Shown: positions 10,084 to 17,814, counted from the stretch's first letter. The stretch: 27,151 bases of DNA from an uncultured Collinsella sp. (GCA_900762015.1 CAAFEX010000026.1:1-27151), one strand, 5' to 3'. A program made the numbers and translations. The notes: generated by a model not told the origin, from the sequence alone.

Positions 10084-10716
10084 CTACATGCCCGCGAGAC
10101 CGCGGGCGGCGGTGGCGCACATAAACGCCAAGGCTAAAATCACGAGCGAGCCCGCAATGTCTGCCAGCACGCCCATTGCACGACGCTCAAACAACCAGCT
10201 CTCAAAGTGCGGGGCGACGTTGCGCCAAACACGCCACAGCAAGATGCCCATACCGATGACGCCTGGAATATTGAGCAGTAGGATCTCGGAGCACAAAAGA
10301 CCGATCAGGTTGCCGGCGGCAAAACCAGCGTCGCCCTCGCAGTATTTGCGGTAGACCATATACAGCATGTACGCCACAAACGGCTGCAGGCACGCAGAGA
10401 TAAACGTAACCACCATCGAGGGGTCCTGAGAAAAGACATCGGTGAGCTTATCCACGCTCGTGGCATCTTTCGAAGCCAAGAACAAGCCAACGACCACCAC
10501 GGGCACCACGCCCAAGATAACCTCGACCAGAGTAAACAACTTAGCAGTCAGATCCTCGCTAGCCGTATTGAGGTGAGGCGCCCACTCAGGATGAGCATGT
10601 GCACCGACCTTCTTGTCCTTCTCGGCACGATCGGCCTTTTTGCCCTCGGCAACCCGACGACCAGGATCCTTGCGAGTTCCCGCAGCAGCAACCCGAGCCC
10701 GAGACTTCTTACCCAT
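10084..10716 (-). CDS. Multi-pass membrane protein of unknown function
   Basis: The 210-aa product has a Lys/Arg-rich, probably disordered N-terminus (about 1-45, MGKKSRARVAAAG). About four membrane segments follow, near 62-82, 101-122, 133-163 and 180-205. No enzymatic motif is visible and no family is recognised. The ATG has GGGGTG about 7 nt upstream; an in-frame GTG 9 nt earlier is an alternative start. The gene is bracketed by two direct copies of a 160-bp structured repeat, one after its own stop and one between it and rubrerythrin. No clear promoter was found in the 88 nt upstream. Confidence 0.7.
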   Translation of the reverse strand: MGKKSRARVAAAGTRKDPGRRVAEGKKADRAEKDKKVGAHAHPEWAPHLNTASEDLTAKLFTLVEVILGVVPVVVVGLFLASKDATSVDKLTDVFSQDPSMVVTFISACLQPFVAYMLYMVYRKYCEGDAGFAAGNLIGLLCSEILLLNIPGVIGMGILLWRVWRNVAPHFESWLFERRAMGVLADIAGSLVILALAFMCATAARGLAGM

Positions 10717-10804
10717 AAAAAACACCCCATCAGGTAGTAGATAAACTAAAAGTCGCTACCCAGTGTACCCCACCCATGAACGGGGCCGTCCCAACCAGTC
10801 CCCA

Positions 10805-10837
10805 CATAAAAACGTGCCGCCCCATAAGGGGCGGCAC
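10805..10837 (-). terminator. intrinsic terminator of rubrerythrin (repeat copy B)
   Basis: Perfect 10-bp arms GTGCCGCCCC (10814-10823) and GGGGCGGCAC (10828-10837) around ATAA. On the minus strand the stem is followed by GTTTTTATG. This is a strong Rho-independent terminator about 160 nt past the rubrerythrin stop. Confidence 0.85.
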
Positions 10838-10887
10838 ACAAACTTTAATATCAGCTTTTCAGTAACGAGCAAGCGACGACCCAACGC

Positions 10888-10977
10888 CGGGGCGCAGGGC
10901 GGGGAAATACCTTTGCCTCGCGCGACCCTGCGGAGCCGTGAGCGAGAGGGAAAGGTATTTCCCCGCCCTGAGCCCCG
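10888..10977. repeat. long hairpin, repeat copy B (3' of rubrerythrin)
   Basis: Arms at 10888-10914 and 10951-10977 match as inverted repeats at 26 of 27 positions. The loop shares the string GAGCGAGAGGGAAAGG with copy A. Compared with copy A, both arms carry a matching two-base insertion (AAATACC against AAACC) and a matching A/T to G/C change, so pairing is kept. It begins 21 nt past the rubrerythrin stop. Confidence 0.85.
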
Positions 10978-10998
10978 CAGTCCACGTTCGTATCGGCG

Positions 10999-11538
10999 CT
11001 AGTAGTTCACCACCTGCTCCTCAAAGTACGCCTTCGGGTGGTTGCACACCGGGCACACCTCAGGCGCCTCGGCACCAACGTGCAGGTGCCCGCAGTTCAG
11101 GCACTTCCACACCTTCACGCCCTCGCGCTCAAACACCTCGCCCGACTCGATGCGCTCGACGAGTTTGTTGTAGCGCTCCTCGTGGGCCTTCTCGACGGCG
11201 GCGACGCCACGGAACTTCTCGGCGATCTCGGCAAAGCCCTCCTCCTCGGCGGTCTTGGCGAACTCGTCGTACATCGTGATCCACTCGTAGTTCTCGCCCG
11301 CGGCGGCGTCACGCAGGTTGTCCAGAGTGCCCGGAACGGCGCCGTCGTGCAGATACTTAAACCACAGCTTGGCGTGCTCGGACTCGTTGCCCGCCGTCTC
11401 GGCAAAGATATTCGAGATCTGAACGTAGCCGTCCTTTTTGGCCTTGGATGCATAGTAGCGATACTTGGTGTGTGCCTGGGACTCACCGGCAAAAGCGGTC
11501 TCGAGGTTCTTCTTGGTTTGGGAATTCTCAAAATCCAT
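10999..11538 (-). CDS. rbr: Rubrerythrin
   Basis: This non-haem iron protein reduces hydrogen peroxide in the cytoplasm of anaerobes. The 179-aa product has the ferritin-like di-iron domain with Glu19 (AGESQAHTKY), an ExxH at 52-55 and another at 116-119. The C-terminal rubredoxin domain follows, with Cys146/Cys149 (CLNCG) and Cys162/Cys165 (CPVC). All expected iron ligands are present. The start MDFENSQTKKN has AAGGGAAG about 8 nt upstream; the frame extends 6 codons further without a better site. It is transcribed alone and ends in the copy-B hairpin and terminator. The upstream gap to the glycosylase gene is 114 nt and holds AAATCT and AGATTT as distant half-sites. Confidence 0.96.
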   Translation of the reverse strand: MDFENSQTKKNLETAFAGESQAHTKYRYYASKAKKDGYVQISNIFAETAGNESEHAKLWFKYLHDGAVPGTLDNLRDAAAGENYEWITMYDEFAKTAEEEGFAEIAEKFRGVAAVEKAHEERYNKLVERIESGEVFEREGVKVWKCLNCGHLHVGAEAPEVCPVCNHPKAYFEEQVVNY

Positions 11539-11652
11539 AGGTGTACTTCCCTTCAACGCATGCCGCCCGTAGGCTTCGAGCGGCCTCGTCTTTAGGATGC
11601 CCTCATGCCGGAAATCTAAACCTTACAATCCTGTTCTTCAGATTTGCACAGG

Positions 11653-12558
11653 CTAGATGCTCAACCAGCAATCGCCCTCGGCTCGGCAAAAGCCCTCGCG
11701 CTCCAGGTCAGCTAGAATGCCCGCGATCAAGTCGCACTCGACCGGCCCGCGACCGGCTGCCGCTTCCATCTCGTTAACGCCCACCACGGCATCAGCAAGC
11801 GTAATCCCCGCCGGCTGCCCATCGCGCGCTGCCAACAACATACGCACGATATGCGCGCGCTTTTGGCGGCGCGAGCCCTCAAACTTGGACTGACGACTAT
11901 AGCCCGCCGACCGCCTGGACGGATTGGGCAGTGTCTTTTTAAGATACGCGCCGTAATCCAGCAATGCGTAATACCACGCGCGCGGCGTGTCGGCATCGTC
12001 TTGAGGCGCGGCAAAGGGCGCGATCTCGTCCGCCGCCGCACCGGGGGCCGCCGGACAGGCAGCTTGGATCAGCGGCACCAGTTCGCGATCGGGAACGGCC
12101 GGCACATCGGGAAAGAAATGATGCAAAAAGACCGTGCGCACATTGGTCTCCAAATACACGCCCGGAAGATCGAATGCAAACGAACGGATGCCCTGCGCCG
12201 TTGCCGGGCCAATGCCGGGCAGAGCGACCAAGTCACGCGTCTCGCGCGGAAACTCCCCATCCCAGTCCTCTACAACGCACTGTGCAGCCCTGTGAAGCGC
12301 CAAGGCGCGGCGATTATAGCCCATCCCCTGCCACGCATCCAAGACATCGGAAGGGACAGCCTGAGCGAGCGCCTGAACAGTCGGAAAGCGATCGAGCCAC
12401 GCCGGCATACGCGTCTCCACGCGCGGCACCTGCGTCTGCTGCAGCATGACCTCGGAGAGCCAGATGATATACGGGTCGCGCGTTCGGCGCCACGGAAGGT
12501 CGCGATAACGCAAGACCCCTTCCGAACGAATCATCGAACGAAAGGGGTCCTGAATCAT
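11653..12558 (-). CDS. mutY: MutY-like A/G-specific adenine glycosylase lacking the Fe-S motif
   Basis: MutY enzymes remove adenine mispaired with 8-oxoguanine. The 301-aa product has the HhH-GPD fold: catalytic Glu36 in IWLSEVMLQQTQV, and hairpin LPGIGPATAQGI at 113-124. The usual catalytic DGN triplet reads ETN (Glu137). The four cysteines of the normal [4Fe-4S] motif are absent where they should follow the core (region SRRSAGYSRQSKFEGSRR). The C-terminus looks like a winged-helix segment, not the Nudix-like domain of canonical MutY. It may belong to the clusterless MutY-like group. AAGGAG lies 7 nt before the ATG. It begins 21 nt after the broken Rrf2 gene, so both were probably one operon. 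Confidence 0.85.
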   Translation of the reverse strand: MIQDPFRSMIRSEGVLRYRDLPWRRTRDPYIIWLSEVMLQQTQVPRVETRMPAWLDRFPTVQALAQAVPSDVLDAWQGMGYNRRALALHRAAQCVVEDWDGEFPRETRDLVALPGIGPATAQGIRSFAFDLPGVYLETNVRTVFLHHFFPDVPAVPDRELVPLIQAACPAAPGAAADEIAPFAAPQDDADTPRAWYYALLDYGAYLKKTLPNPSRRSAGYSRQSKFEGSRRQKRAHIVRMLLAARDGQPAGITLADAVVGVNEMEAAAGRGPVECDLIAGILADLEREGFCRAEGDCWLSI

Positions 12559-12579
12559 AGCTATACTCCTTATGCGGCG

Positions 12580-13065
12580 CTATTCCTCCCGGCAAGCGTA
12601 CGCGCAGGCAGCGTACTCGGGAAACGCATCGCGATCGGCGAACTTGGGATCGACAGCCGGAAACTGGCGATGGGCGACGATATCGCCGAGCGAAACGGAA
12701 TCGAGGTAGTCGCGCATCAACGCCTGGGCTCCGGCCCACAGGGGATGATAGCAGCACGCGCCCATGCGCGCACAGTCACCATCGGGGGCGGTGCAGTCGT
12801 TCATAACCATAGGGCCCTGAACGGCCTCGACGACCTAGCGGATAGTGACGTCGTCCGGACTGACCTTGAGACGCATGCCACCGTGGACGCCACGCAGGCT
12901 CTCCACAATACCGGCCTGGACCAAACCATGCTGAATCGAACGGGCAAACGAATACGGGACATTGACCTCTTCGGCAGCGGTGCGAACAGAAAGCAAACGC
13001 TCCGGATCCTCAGCAAGCATCGCCAGCATACGAAGGGCGTAATCAGTCTTCCTCGATATGTCCAT
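12580..13065 (-). pseudogene. Rrf2/IscR-type Fe-S regulator interrupted by an in-frame amber codon
   Basis: The frame starts MDISRKTDYALRMLAML with AAGGGG 5 nt upstream. It encodes an Rrf2 winged helix (about 25-66, ending RGVHGGMRL), then hits TAG at 12835-12837 (codon 77). The same frame continues without a shift as VVEAVQGPMVMNDC to a second stop at 12580, for a total of 161 codons, the normal Rrf2 length. The second half holds Cys91, Cys98, Cys104, Cys105 and His107 followed by LDSVSLGDIV, matching the IscR cluster-ligand region. The truncated protein keeps the DNA-binding half but loses all ligands. A one-base change from CAG, GAG or AAG would explain it. Readthrough, amber suppression or sequencing error are alternatives. 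It sits just before the mutY-like gene. Confidence 0.85.
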
Positions 13066-13225
13066 TTTTCCCCTTTCAAGGAATACGAACAGCTCGAACG
13101 AGCTCCGGGGCCGAGCTTGTGTCGAGACGCTAAATGACCGCCAGGACATCCAAATGGTAAATCGGATATCCACTGAGTGCCGCGCTTGGAGCGAAATGCA
13201 TCAGATGCGGCGCACAGTGCAATTT

Positions 13226-13258
13226 AGTATAACCTAACCCCCTGTCTCGTAGAACAGG
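13226..13258 (-). promoter_or_regulatory. candidate promoter and operator of the Rrf2 gene
   Basis: TATACT on the minus strand at 13231-13226 is a good -10. The -35 region is weak and overlaps the inverted repeat CCTGT/ACAGG (13241-13258). It would give a leader of about 150 nt containing another imperfect inverted repeat (GGACATCC at 13144, GGATATCC at 13164). A perfect palindrome TGTTGCGCAACA lies upstream at 13259-13270. The 359 nt between the Rrf2 start and the tRNA hold these sites and the tRNA terminator, and no gene is seen. Confidence 0.45.
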
Positions 13259-13388
13259 TGTTGCGCAACAAAGCTGTTGTTCAGACAGATATACTTATTA
13301 GATTTTACTTGCGTTCCCGAAGGCGCGGGGATTCTGGGCGAAGATGCACTAGGGCAATCGCTCTATCGAAACAAAGTGCATCAAACGC

Positions 13389-13416
13389 AAAAAGCCACGT
13401 CCGAAGACGTGGCTTT
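13389..13416 (-). terminator. intrinsic terminator of tRNA-Asp
   Basis: On the minus strand GCCACGTC-TTCG-GACGTGGC is an 8-bp stem with a stable TTCG tetraloop. It is preceded by AAA and followed by TTTTTGCG. It starts 8 nt beyond the tRNA CCA end. Confidence 0.9.
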
Positions 13417-13424
13417 AATTGCGT

Positions 13425-13502
<78 letters not shown>

Positions 13503-13548
13503 AGGCAGACGTTCGCGTTTGTTTCCGCTCGCGTGCGCTGCGGGGATT

Positions 13549-13578
13549 AGTATACACAGAAGTCTGTCCGGCGCGCAA
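13549..13578 (-). promoter_or_regulatory. promoter of tRNA-Asp
   Basis: On the minus strand TTGCGC (13578-13573), an 18-bp spacer and TATACT (13554-13549). Transcription would start about 40 nt before the mature tRNA. An A/T block (about 13583-13600) upstream could serve as an UP-like element. Confidence 0.6.
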
Positions 13579-13611
13579 CAACTTTTTTGAAAAAATTTTT
13601 CGGGGCCATCC

Positions 13612-13754
13612 GGGAGGGTCTCCGGGGCTGAGGGCGGGGGTTAAGTTTGCTGCTCTACAGTCCTGCGCAAGACGGAAAGCACATTAAGTGCTTTCCTTTG
13701 CGTGCGGAACTCGCGACAAACTTAACCCCCGCCCTCAGCCCCGGAGACCCTCCC
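13612..13754. repeat. 38-bp perfect inverted repeat with internal hairpin (copy C)
   Basis: Arms 13612-13649 and 13717-13754 are perfectly complementary over 38 bp; the left arm begins GGGAGGGTCTCCGGGGCTGA. The 67-nt interior holds another perfect hairpin, GGAAAGCAC-ATTAA-GTGCTTTCC (13674-13696). The arm shares the core GGCTGAGGGCGGGG, or close variants, with copies A and B, suggesting one element family. It lies between the tRNA-Asp promoter and the metallophosphoesterase terminator and contains no gene. The remaining stretch, 13755-13870, contains a GCGGGC/GCCCGC hairpin near 13787-13819 and nothing else recognisable. Confidence 0.9.
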
Positions 13755-13870
13755 TGCCGTCACATTATTCAACCAGTTTTGCGGGCGTGCGCCGCTGCGC
13801 GGCTAGCCCGCGTGCTCCTCGGCGGGGTTGGTCTGATGGATCTTGTTGAACTTCGGCCTTTGGCTTAAAG

Positions 13871-13905
13871 AAAAACGGGGGATGCATTGTGCATCCCCCG
13901 TTTTT
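13871..13905. terminator. bidirectional intrinsic terminator after the metallophosphoesterase
   Basis: A perfect 16-bp stem, AAAAACGGGGGATGCA with TGCATCCCCCGTTTTT, around a 3-nt loop. T-runs occur on both strands. It ends 7 nt beyond the minus-strand stop codon. Confidence 0.9.
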
Positions 13906-13912
13906 GTTGCGG

Positions 13913-14380
13913 TTAGTCTAAGTCAATAAACTTGGTGCTTAGGATCTTGCCGTCTTTGACGAGCATTCTGGCCATGGTGGGGCCTCGGGTGCCTCTGGGG
14001 TAGCTGGCGCTGCCCGGGTTGAGGACTAAGCAGCGGCCTACTTGGGCTTCTTTGGTTACGTGGGTGTGGCCGTTGATGGCTACGTCTACGGATCCCACCG
14101 GAAGGTCTTCGCGGTAGTGGGCTACGGCGAATTTGAGGCCTTCGTAGGTAAAGAGTGCAAGACGGTCTACATCGGGGCCGTAGTCGCGGTAGTAATCGTT
14201 GTTGCCCAGTACGGCCCGCACGGGGGCGATGGTGCATAGGTGCTCGTAGTCCATCTCCGACGTGAGGTCGCCAGCGTGGATGATCAGGTCTGCGCCCTCA
14301 AGCTCATCCAGGAGCGCAGGCGAAAGATAGCCGTGGGTGTCCGAGATGATGTCGATGCGTTTGGCGCTTGCACTGTTCAT
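13913..14380 (-). CDS. Metallophosphoesterase, YfcE/MJ0936 type
   Basis: These are small metal-dependent phosphodiesterases. The 155-aa product has every family motif in order: DTH (Asp14, His16), HAGD (Asp38), LGNND (Asn60 to Asp62), AHY (His88), and NGHTH (His105, His107), so two-metal binding and catalysis should be intact. The length is typical for the YfcE group. The physiological substrate is unknown. The ATG has GGAAGGGA upstream. It lies after the terminator of the LytTR regulator gene and ends in its own strong terminator, so it is probably a single-gene unit. Confidence 0.92.
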   Translation of the reverse strand: MNSASAKRIDIISDTHGYLSPALLDELEGADLIIHAGDLTSEMDYEHLCTIAPVRAVLGNNDYYRDYGPDVDRLALFTYEGLKFAVAHYREDLPVGSVDVAINGHTHVTKEAQVGRCLVLNPGSASYPRGTRGPTMARMLVKDGKILSTKFIDLD

Positions 14381-14420
14381 GGGATCCCTTCCGCAAAAAA
14401 CGATTCGGCAGATACATACA

Positions 14421-14470
14421 AAAAAGGCCCCACGGCTCCGCAGACGATGGGTCTACAGGGCTGCGGGGCC
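14421..14470 (-). terminator. intrinsic terminator of the first LytTR regulator operon
   Basis: GGCCCC (14426-14431) pairs with GGGGCC (14465-14470), with further pairing inside (CTGCGG with CCGCAG). On the minus strand the stem is followed by TTTTTTGT. It lies 7 nt past the regulator stop and closes the glycosyltransferase-kinase-regulator operon. Confidence 0.85.
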
Positions 14471-14476
14471 AGTGTG

Positions 14477-15193
14477 CTAGAGACTCAGGGCCTTCTTGAG
14501 CGGCACGACGCGGCGGCGCGAAACCGGCACGCGTTCGTCGACGCCCGTAATGCCCAGCTGGATGGCGCCCGAGGGCACCGTCTCGACGTCCGTGACGCAC
14601 GCCAAGTTGACGATATAGCGGCGGTGAACACGGAAGAAGCCAAAGTCGCAGAGCTTGGCCTCAAACTGCGCCAGCGAGGTCGTCGACAAAAAGCGATCAT
14701 CGACGGTATAGATGCAGGAGTAATCGTCCTTGGCCATGATAAAGCGAATGTCGTCCACGGGAATGAGCACCTTGCGGCCGCCCTTTTCCACCGGGATACG
14801 CTCGATGGTCACCTTGCTGTCCGTAACCGGCTTGGCGCGCTGCATGACCTTCTCAATCGCGCGATCCAAGCGAGCTTCCTCGACCGGCTTCATCAGATAA
14901 TCGACGGCATCCACGTCGAATGCCTCGACCGCATGGTCGCTATACGCAGTCACAAACACGATCGCCGGCGGATTTTTAAGCTTATGCAGCGCCTCGGCAA
15001 GTTGCAGGCCCGAGGCACCGGGCATCGAGATATCGAGAAACACGACATCCACGCGACTTTCCATAAGCATCTCGATGGCGGAGCGGACGCTCGACGCCTC
15101 CGTGATCGTGCCGATCTTGCCCGTTTGCTCGAGCAGGAAGCGAAGCTCCGAGCGAGCCGGCGCCTCATCATCCACAATCATCGCACGCAGCAT
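14477..15193 (-). CDS. LytTR-family response regulator (system 1)
   Basis: The 238-aa regulator has a receiver domain with acidic residues Asp8/Asp9, phospho-acceptor Asp54 (FLDISMPG), and Lys102 (MKPVEE). A C-terminal LytTR DNA-binding domain follows (about 135-238, including FFRVHRRYIVNL and VPVSRRR). The start MLRAMIVDDE fits receiver-domain alignments; AAAGG is about 11 nt upstream, a long spacing. The kinase gene ends 72 nt before it, so it is the cognate partner. LytTR regulators often control envelope, competence or carbon-source genes; the target here is unknown. Its closest relative in the window is the second regulator at 20363-21097. Confidence 0.93.
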   Translation of the reverse strand: MLRAMIVDDEAPARSELRFLLEQTGKIGTITEASSVRSAIEMLMESRVDVVFLDISMPGASGLQLAEALHKLKNPPAIVFVTAYSDHAVEAFDVDAVDYLMKPVEEARLDRAIEKVMQRAKPVTDSKVTIERIPVEKGGRKVLIPVDDIRFIMAKDDYSCIYTVDDRFLSTTSLAQFEAKLCDFGFFRVHRRYIVNLACVTDVETVPSGAIQLGITGVDERVPVSRRRVVPLKKALSL

Positions 15194-15265
15194 AGGGATA
15201 AAACCTTTCGTCAACTAACTACGCCGGGCATCCGTCGCATGACGTTGAGCCCGTAGCCTTTTATT

Positions 15266-16609
15266 TTACTCTTGAATGTCGAAGATGCTCTCTGACAAAT
15301 CAAGATGAAGGAGCACTTTGGTGCCCTTGCCCGGCGCCGATTCAACACGCGTATAGGAGTGCGGCCCATAAAAGCGATGGATGCGCTCCGAAATATTGTG
15401 CATGGCCACACCGGCGCCGCCACCCTGGGGAGAGCTGGCATCGGGACGGGCAGAGCGCTCGTCAAACAGTCTGGCGGCGGTACCCTCATCCATGCCCACG
15501 CCATTATCGGCCACGGCAATCAAGATTGCATCCTCGCCGTCTTGGTGAACGGTCACGTCGATCCTCAGGGCGTCGTCATCGCCCATACCATGACGTACGG
15601 CGTTCTCGACAATCGGCTGGATCACGAACGCCGGCACCAGCGTATCTTCCACGTCCTCGGACACATCGAACGTCGCAAGCACGCGGTCCTCGCCAAAGCG
15701 GGCCTTCTCAAAGGTAAGGTAGCGCTTGGTCTGTGCAACCTCGCGCGAGACCGGAATAAGCGATCCCGAGTTGTCGAGCGTGGCACGATAGAACGATGAG
15801 AACTCACGAAGCAGTTCGCGGGCCCGCAGCGGATCGGTGCGCGTAAACGATGCAATGGTGTTCAGCGTGTTGAACAGGAAGTGCGGGTTAATCTGCGCCT
15901 GCAGCGCACGCACCTCGGCGCGCGCCGTGAGTTCCTTTTGCACCTCGAGCTCGTGGATGGCGAGCTGCGTGGACAAGATCTCGGCAAAGCCCGAGGCAAG
16001 CGCGTACTGGGTACGGTCGACGGCGCGCGGGGTCTTGTAGTAGAACTTGAGCGTGCCGACGGTACGATCGCCTACCTTGATGGGGGCGATAATGCCGGCG
16101 GGAACTTGGTTGTGCGAGCCGTCCGAGCCCACGACATCCACCATACGGTTGAACGACTGCACGATGCCATGTTCGATAACGTAGCGCGTGGCAAGCGTGT
16201 GGATGGGAGAATCTGGCAGTAGTTTTTCCTCAAACTCTCCCGCGCAGGCAAGCACGTTGCCCTCGTCGGTGATGGCCACCGTCATGGCGCGCGTCTCGGG
16301 CAAAATGCGCCGGCACACCAACCGCGCCGACTCCTGCGTCAGACCGCCCTTAATGTCCTCGAGCATGGCCGAGGCCACCGAGAGCGTCTCCTCGGTGTAC
16401 TGGGAGCGCACCGAATCGGGATTGAGCGTCAAAAAGATAAAGATGCACAGAAAGATGCACAGCAGCGCGCAGGCAATCACCGTGGCGATCGGCTCGATAC
16501 CGGTCACCAAGGCAAAAATAAAGTACACCAGCACGCAAATGGCGCAGGCAACGGCAATGATGCGAAAGATTGATATTGAACTATCGCGTTGGGCGCGGCG
16601 GTCGATCAT
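15266..16609 (-). CDS. LytS/YpdA-type sensor histidine kinase (system 1)
   Basis: The 447-aa kinase has two N-terminal membrane helices (about 15-35 and 41-61), a cytoplasmic GAF-like region (about 75-215), and the His_kinase box ALQAQINPHFLFNTLN with His243. An HATPase domain follows, with Asn336 (QPIVENAVRHG), DNGVGM at 368-373 and a glycine-rich lid. With almost no external loop, it probably senses a membrane or cytoplasmic cue through the GAF-like part. Its ATG overlaps the glycosyltransferase stop as ATGA, so the two are translationally coupled. The LytTR regulator follows 72 nt later. Confidence 0.93.
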   Translation of the reverse strand: MIDRRAQRDSSISIFRIIAVACAICVLVYFIFALVTGIEPIATVIACALLCIFLCIFIFLTLNPDSVRSQYTEETLSVASAMLEDIKGGLTQESARLVCRRILPETRAMTVAITDEGNVLACAGEFEEKLLPDSPIHTLATRYVIEHGIVQSFNRMVDVVGSDGSHNQVPAGIIAPIKVGDRTVGTLKFYYKTPRAVDRTQYALASGFAEILSTQLAIHELEVQKELTARAEVRALQAQINPHFLFNTLNTIASFTRTDPLRARELLREFSSFYRATLDNSGSLIPVSREVAQTKRYLTFEKARFGEDRVLATFDVSEDVEDTLVPAFVIQPIVENAVRHGMGDDDALRIDVTVHQDGEDAILIAVADNGVGMDEGTAARLFDERSARPDASSPQGGGAGVAMHNISERIHRFYGPHSYTRVESAPGKGTKVLLHLDLSESIFDIQE

Positions 16610-17793
16610 TCGGCCCCCTCCAGGATACTGATCAGTTGTGCGTCACGCCAAAGCCCGTCCATGATCTTGGGCCAAAAGCTCTGGAAACGCAGGTAGCTTG
16701 CAGCGTTTTGGCGCGCATAGGCCTTTGCCTCGCCGATACCATGGCGCCAAATGCGCAGGTAGCCCTCATGCTCGCGGGTAAACACGCTGCGGACCATAGC
16801 GGTCTTGCGCACGCGGTCGTCGAGCTCGCGCGAAATCCACGGGCCCGGGTAGGGCATGAGCGATGCCGCCGTAACGGGAATGAGCTCCTTTTGATGCGCG
16901 GCGAATGTCAACTTGGCCCGTTCGTAGTACCAACGGTATACATCCTGCATAAAGCGCGGTGAGCGCTTTTCGGACTCCGGAGGCAGATGGCGCACGGTCC
17001 ACTCGTTATCGAACCACACGTCGTAGCCAAACATGCGCATGTTAAAGAGGTAATCCAAGTCCTCGCCGCGGGTGATAAACGGGTCAAAGGCCACACGCGT
17101 AAAGGCACGGGCGTGCAGGGCCATCAGGCCGCCGCACACGTAGTTGGAGCGCGAGATGCGGGTGCCCGAGAGCGCCTTTTTCATCCAACGGTTGAACTCG
17201 ATGCGCTTGGTCCACCAACGGTGACAGATGCCCGCCTTGTCCGTGGGAGCCAGCGGCGAGCCGTCGCGATCGTAGAAATAGCCGCTCTTGACCAAGATCG
17301 GCAAGCCCTGACGCGTCTGCTGCCCCAACGCATAGGTCGCGCGCTTCATAAAGTCGGCGTCGATGACAGTCTCATCGTCATCCAAAAAGATAACCGCGTC
17401 ATGCCCCAGCACGGCGGCACAGGCTAGCCCCATATTGCGGATGGCACCGTAGCCTCGCAGGCTCACGCACTCGCCCGAACCCTTGGGCGCGATCTGAGCA
17501 ACCCGGTCTGCGATATGCGAGGCCTGGGTGTTGGTGACAACGGTGACCTTGAGCGTGGGATGCGCGTCGACAATCTCGCGCACGCGCAGCGACACATCGG
17601 CTGTGGCAGAAACGGGACAGACCACCAAAAGGATGATGCGCGGGATGTCACGTACCTGCTCAAGCGAGGCCAGGCAGCGGTCGAGTTCGGGATTGTCGGC
17701 GTTGAGTCGCGTCGAATGGTCATAGGTGCCAGGGGCGTTTGCGCAAGCGTCATCGCCCGCCCAATACGTTGGAATCACGACTGTGGCGTTCAT
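16606..17793 (-). CDS. Family 2-like glycosyltransferase
   Basis: The 395-aa product starts MNATVVIPTYWAG, a typical GT-A opening. It carries a nucleotide-sugar/metal motif FLDDDETV (Asp138 to Asp140) and the acidic motif RGEDLDYLFN near 242-251. No membrane segment is obvious, so it should act on the cytoplasmic face. Donor and acceptor sugars are unknown. GGAGGG lies about 6 nt before the ATG. Its stop overlaps the start of the sensor kinase, an unusual and tight link between a sugar transferase and a two-component system. It is preceded by a terminator-like hairpin that ends only 21 nt before its start. Confidence 0.88.
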   Translation of the reverse strand: MNATVVIPTYWAGDDACANAPGTYDHSTRLNADNPELDRCLASLEQVRDIPRIILLVVCPVSATADVSLRVREIVDAHPTLKVTVVTNTQASHIADRVAQIAPKGSGECVSLRGYGAIRNMGLACAAVLGHDAVIFLDDDETVIDADFMKRATYALGQQTRQGLPILVKSGYFYDRDGSPLAPTDKAGICHRWWTKRIEFNRWMKKALSGTRISRSNYVCGGLMALHARAFTRVAFDPFITRGEDLDYLFNMRMFGYDVWFDNEWTVRHLPPESEKRSPRFMQDVYRWYYERAKLTFAAHQKELIPVTAASLMPYPGPWISRELDDRVRKTAMVRSVFTREHEGYLRIWRHGIGEAKAYARQNAASYLRFQSFWPKIMDGLWRDAQLISILEGAE

Positions 17794-17814
17794 GCCTTAC
17801 CCTCCCTGCAACAC

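Noticed and set aside
13647..13868. 73-codon plus-strand frame within copy C
   Set aside because: Its sequence is dictated by the inverted repeat arm; there is no ribosome site or family match.
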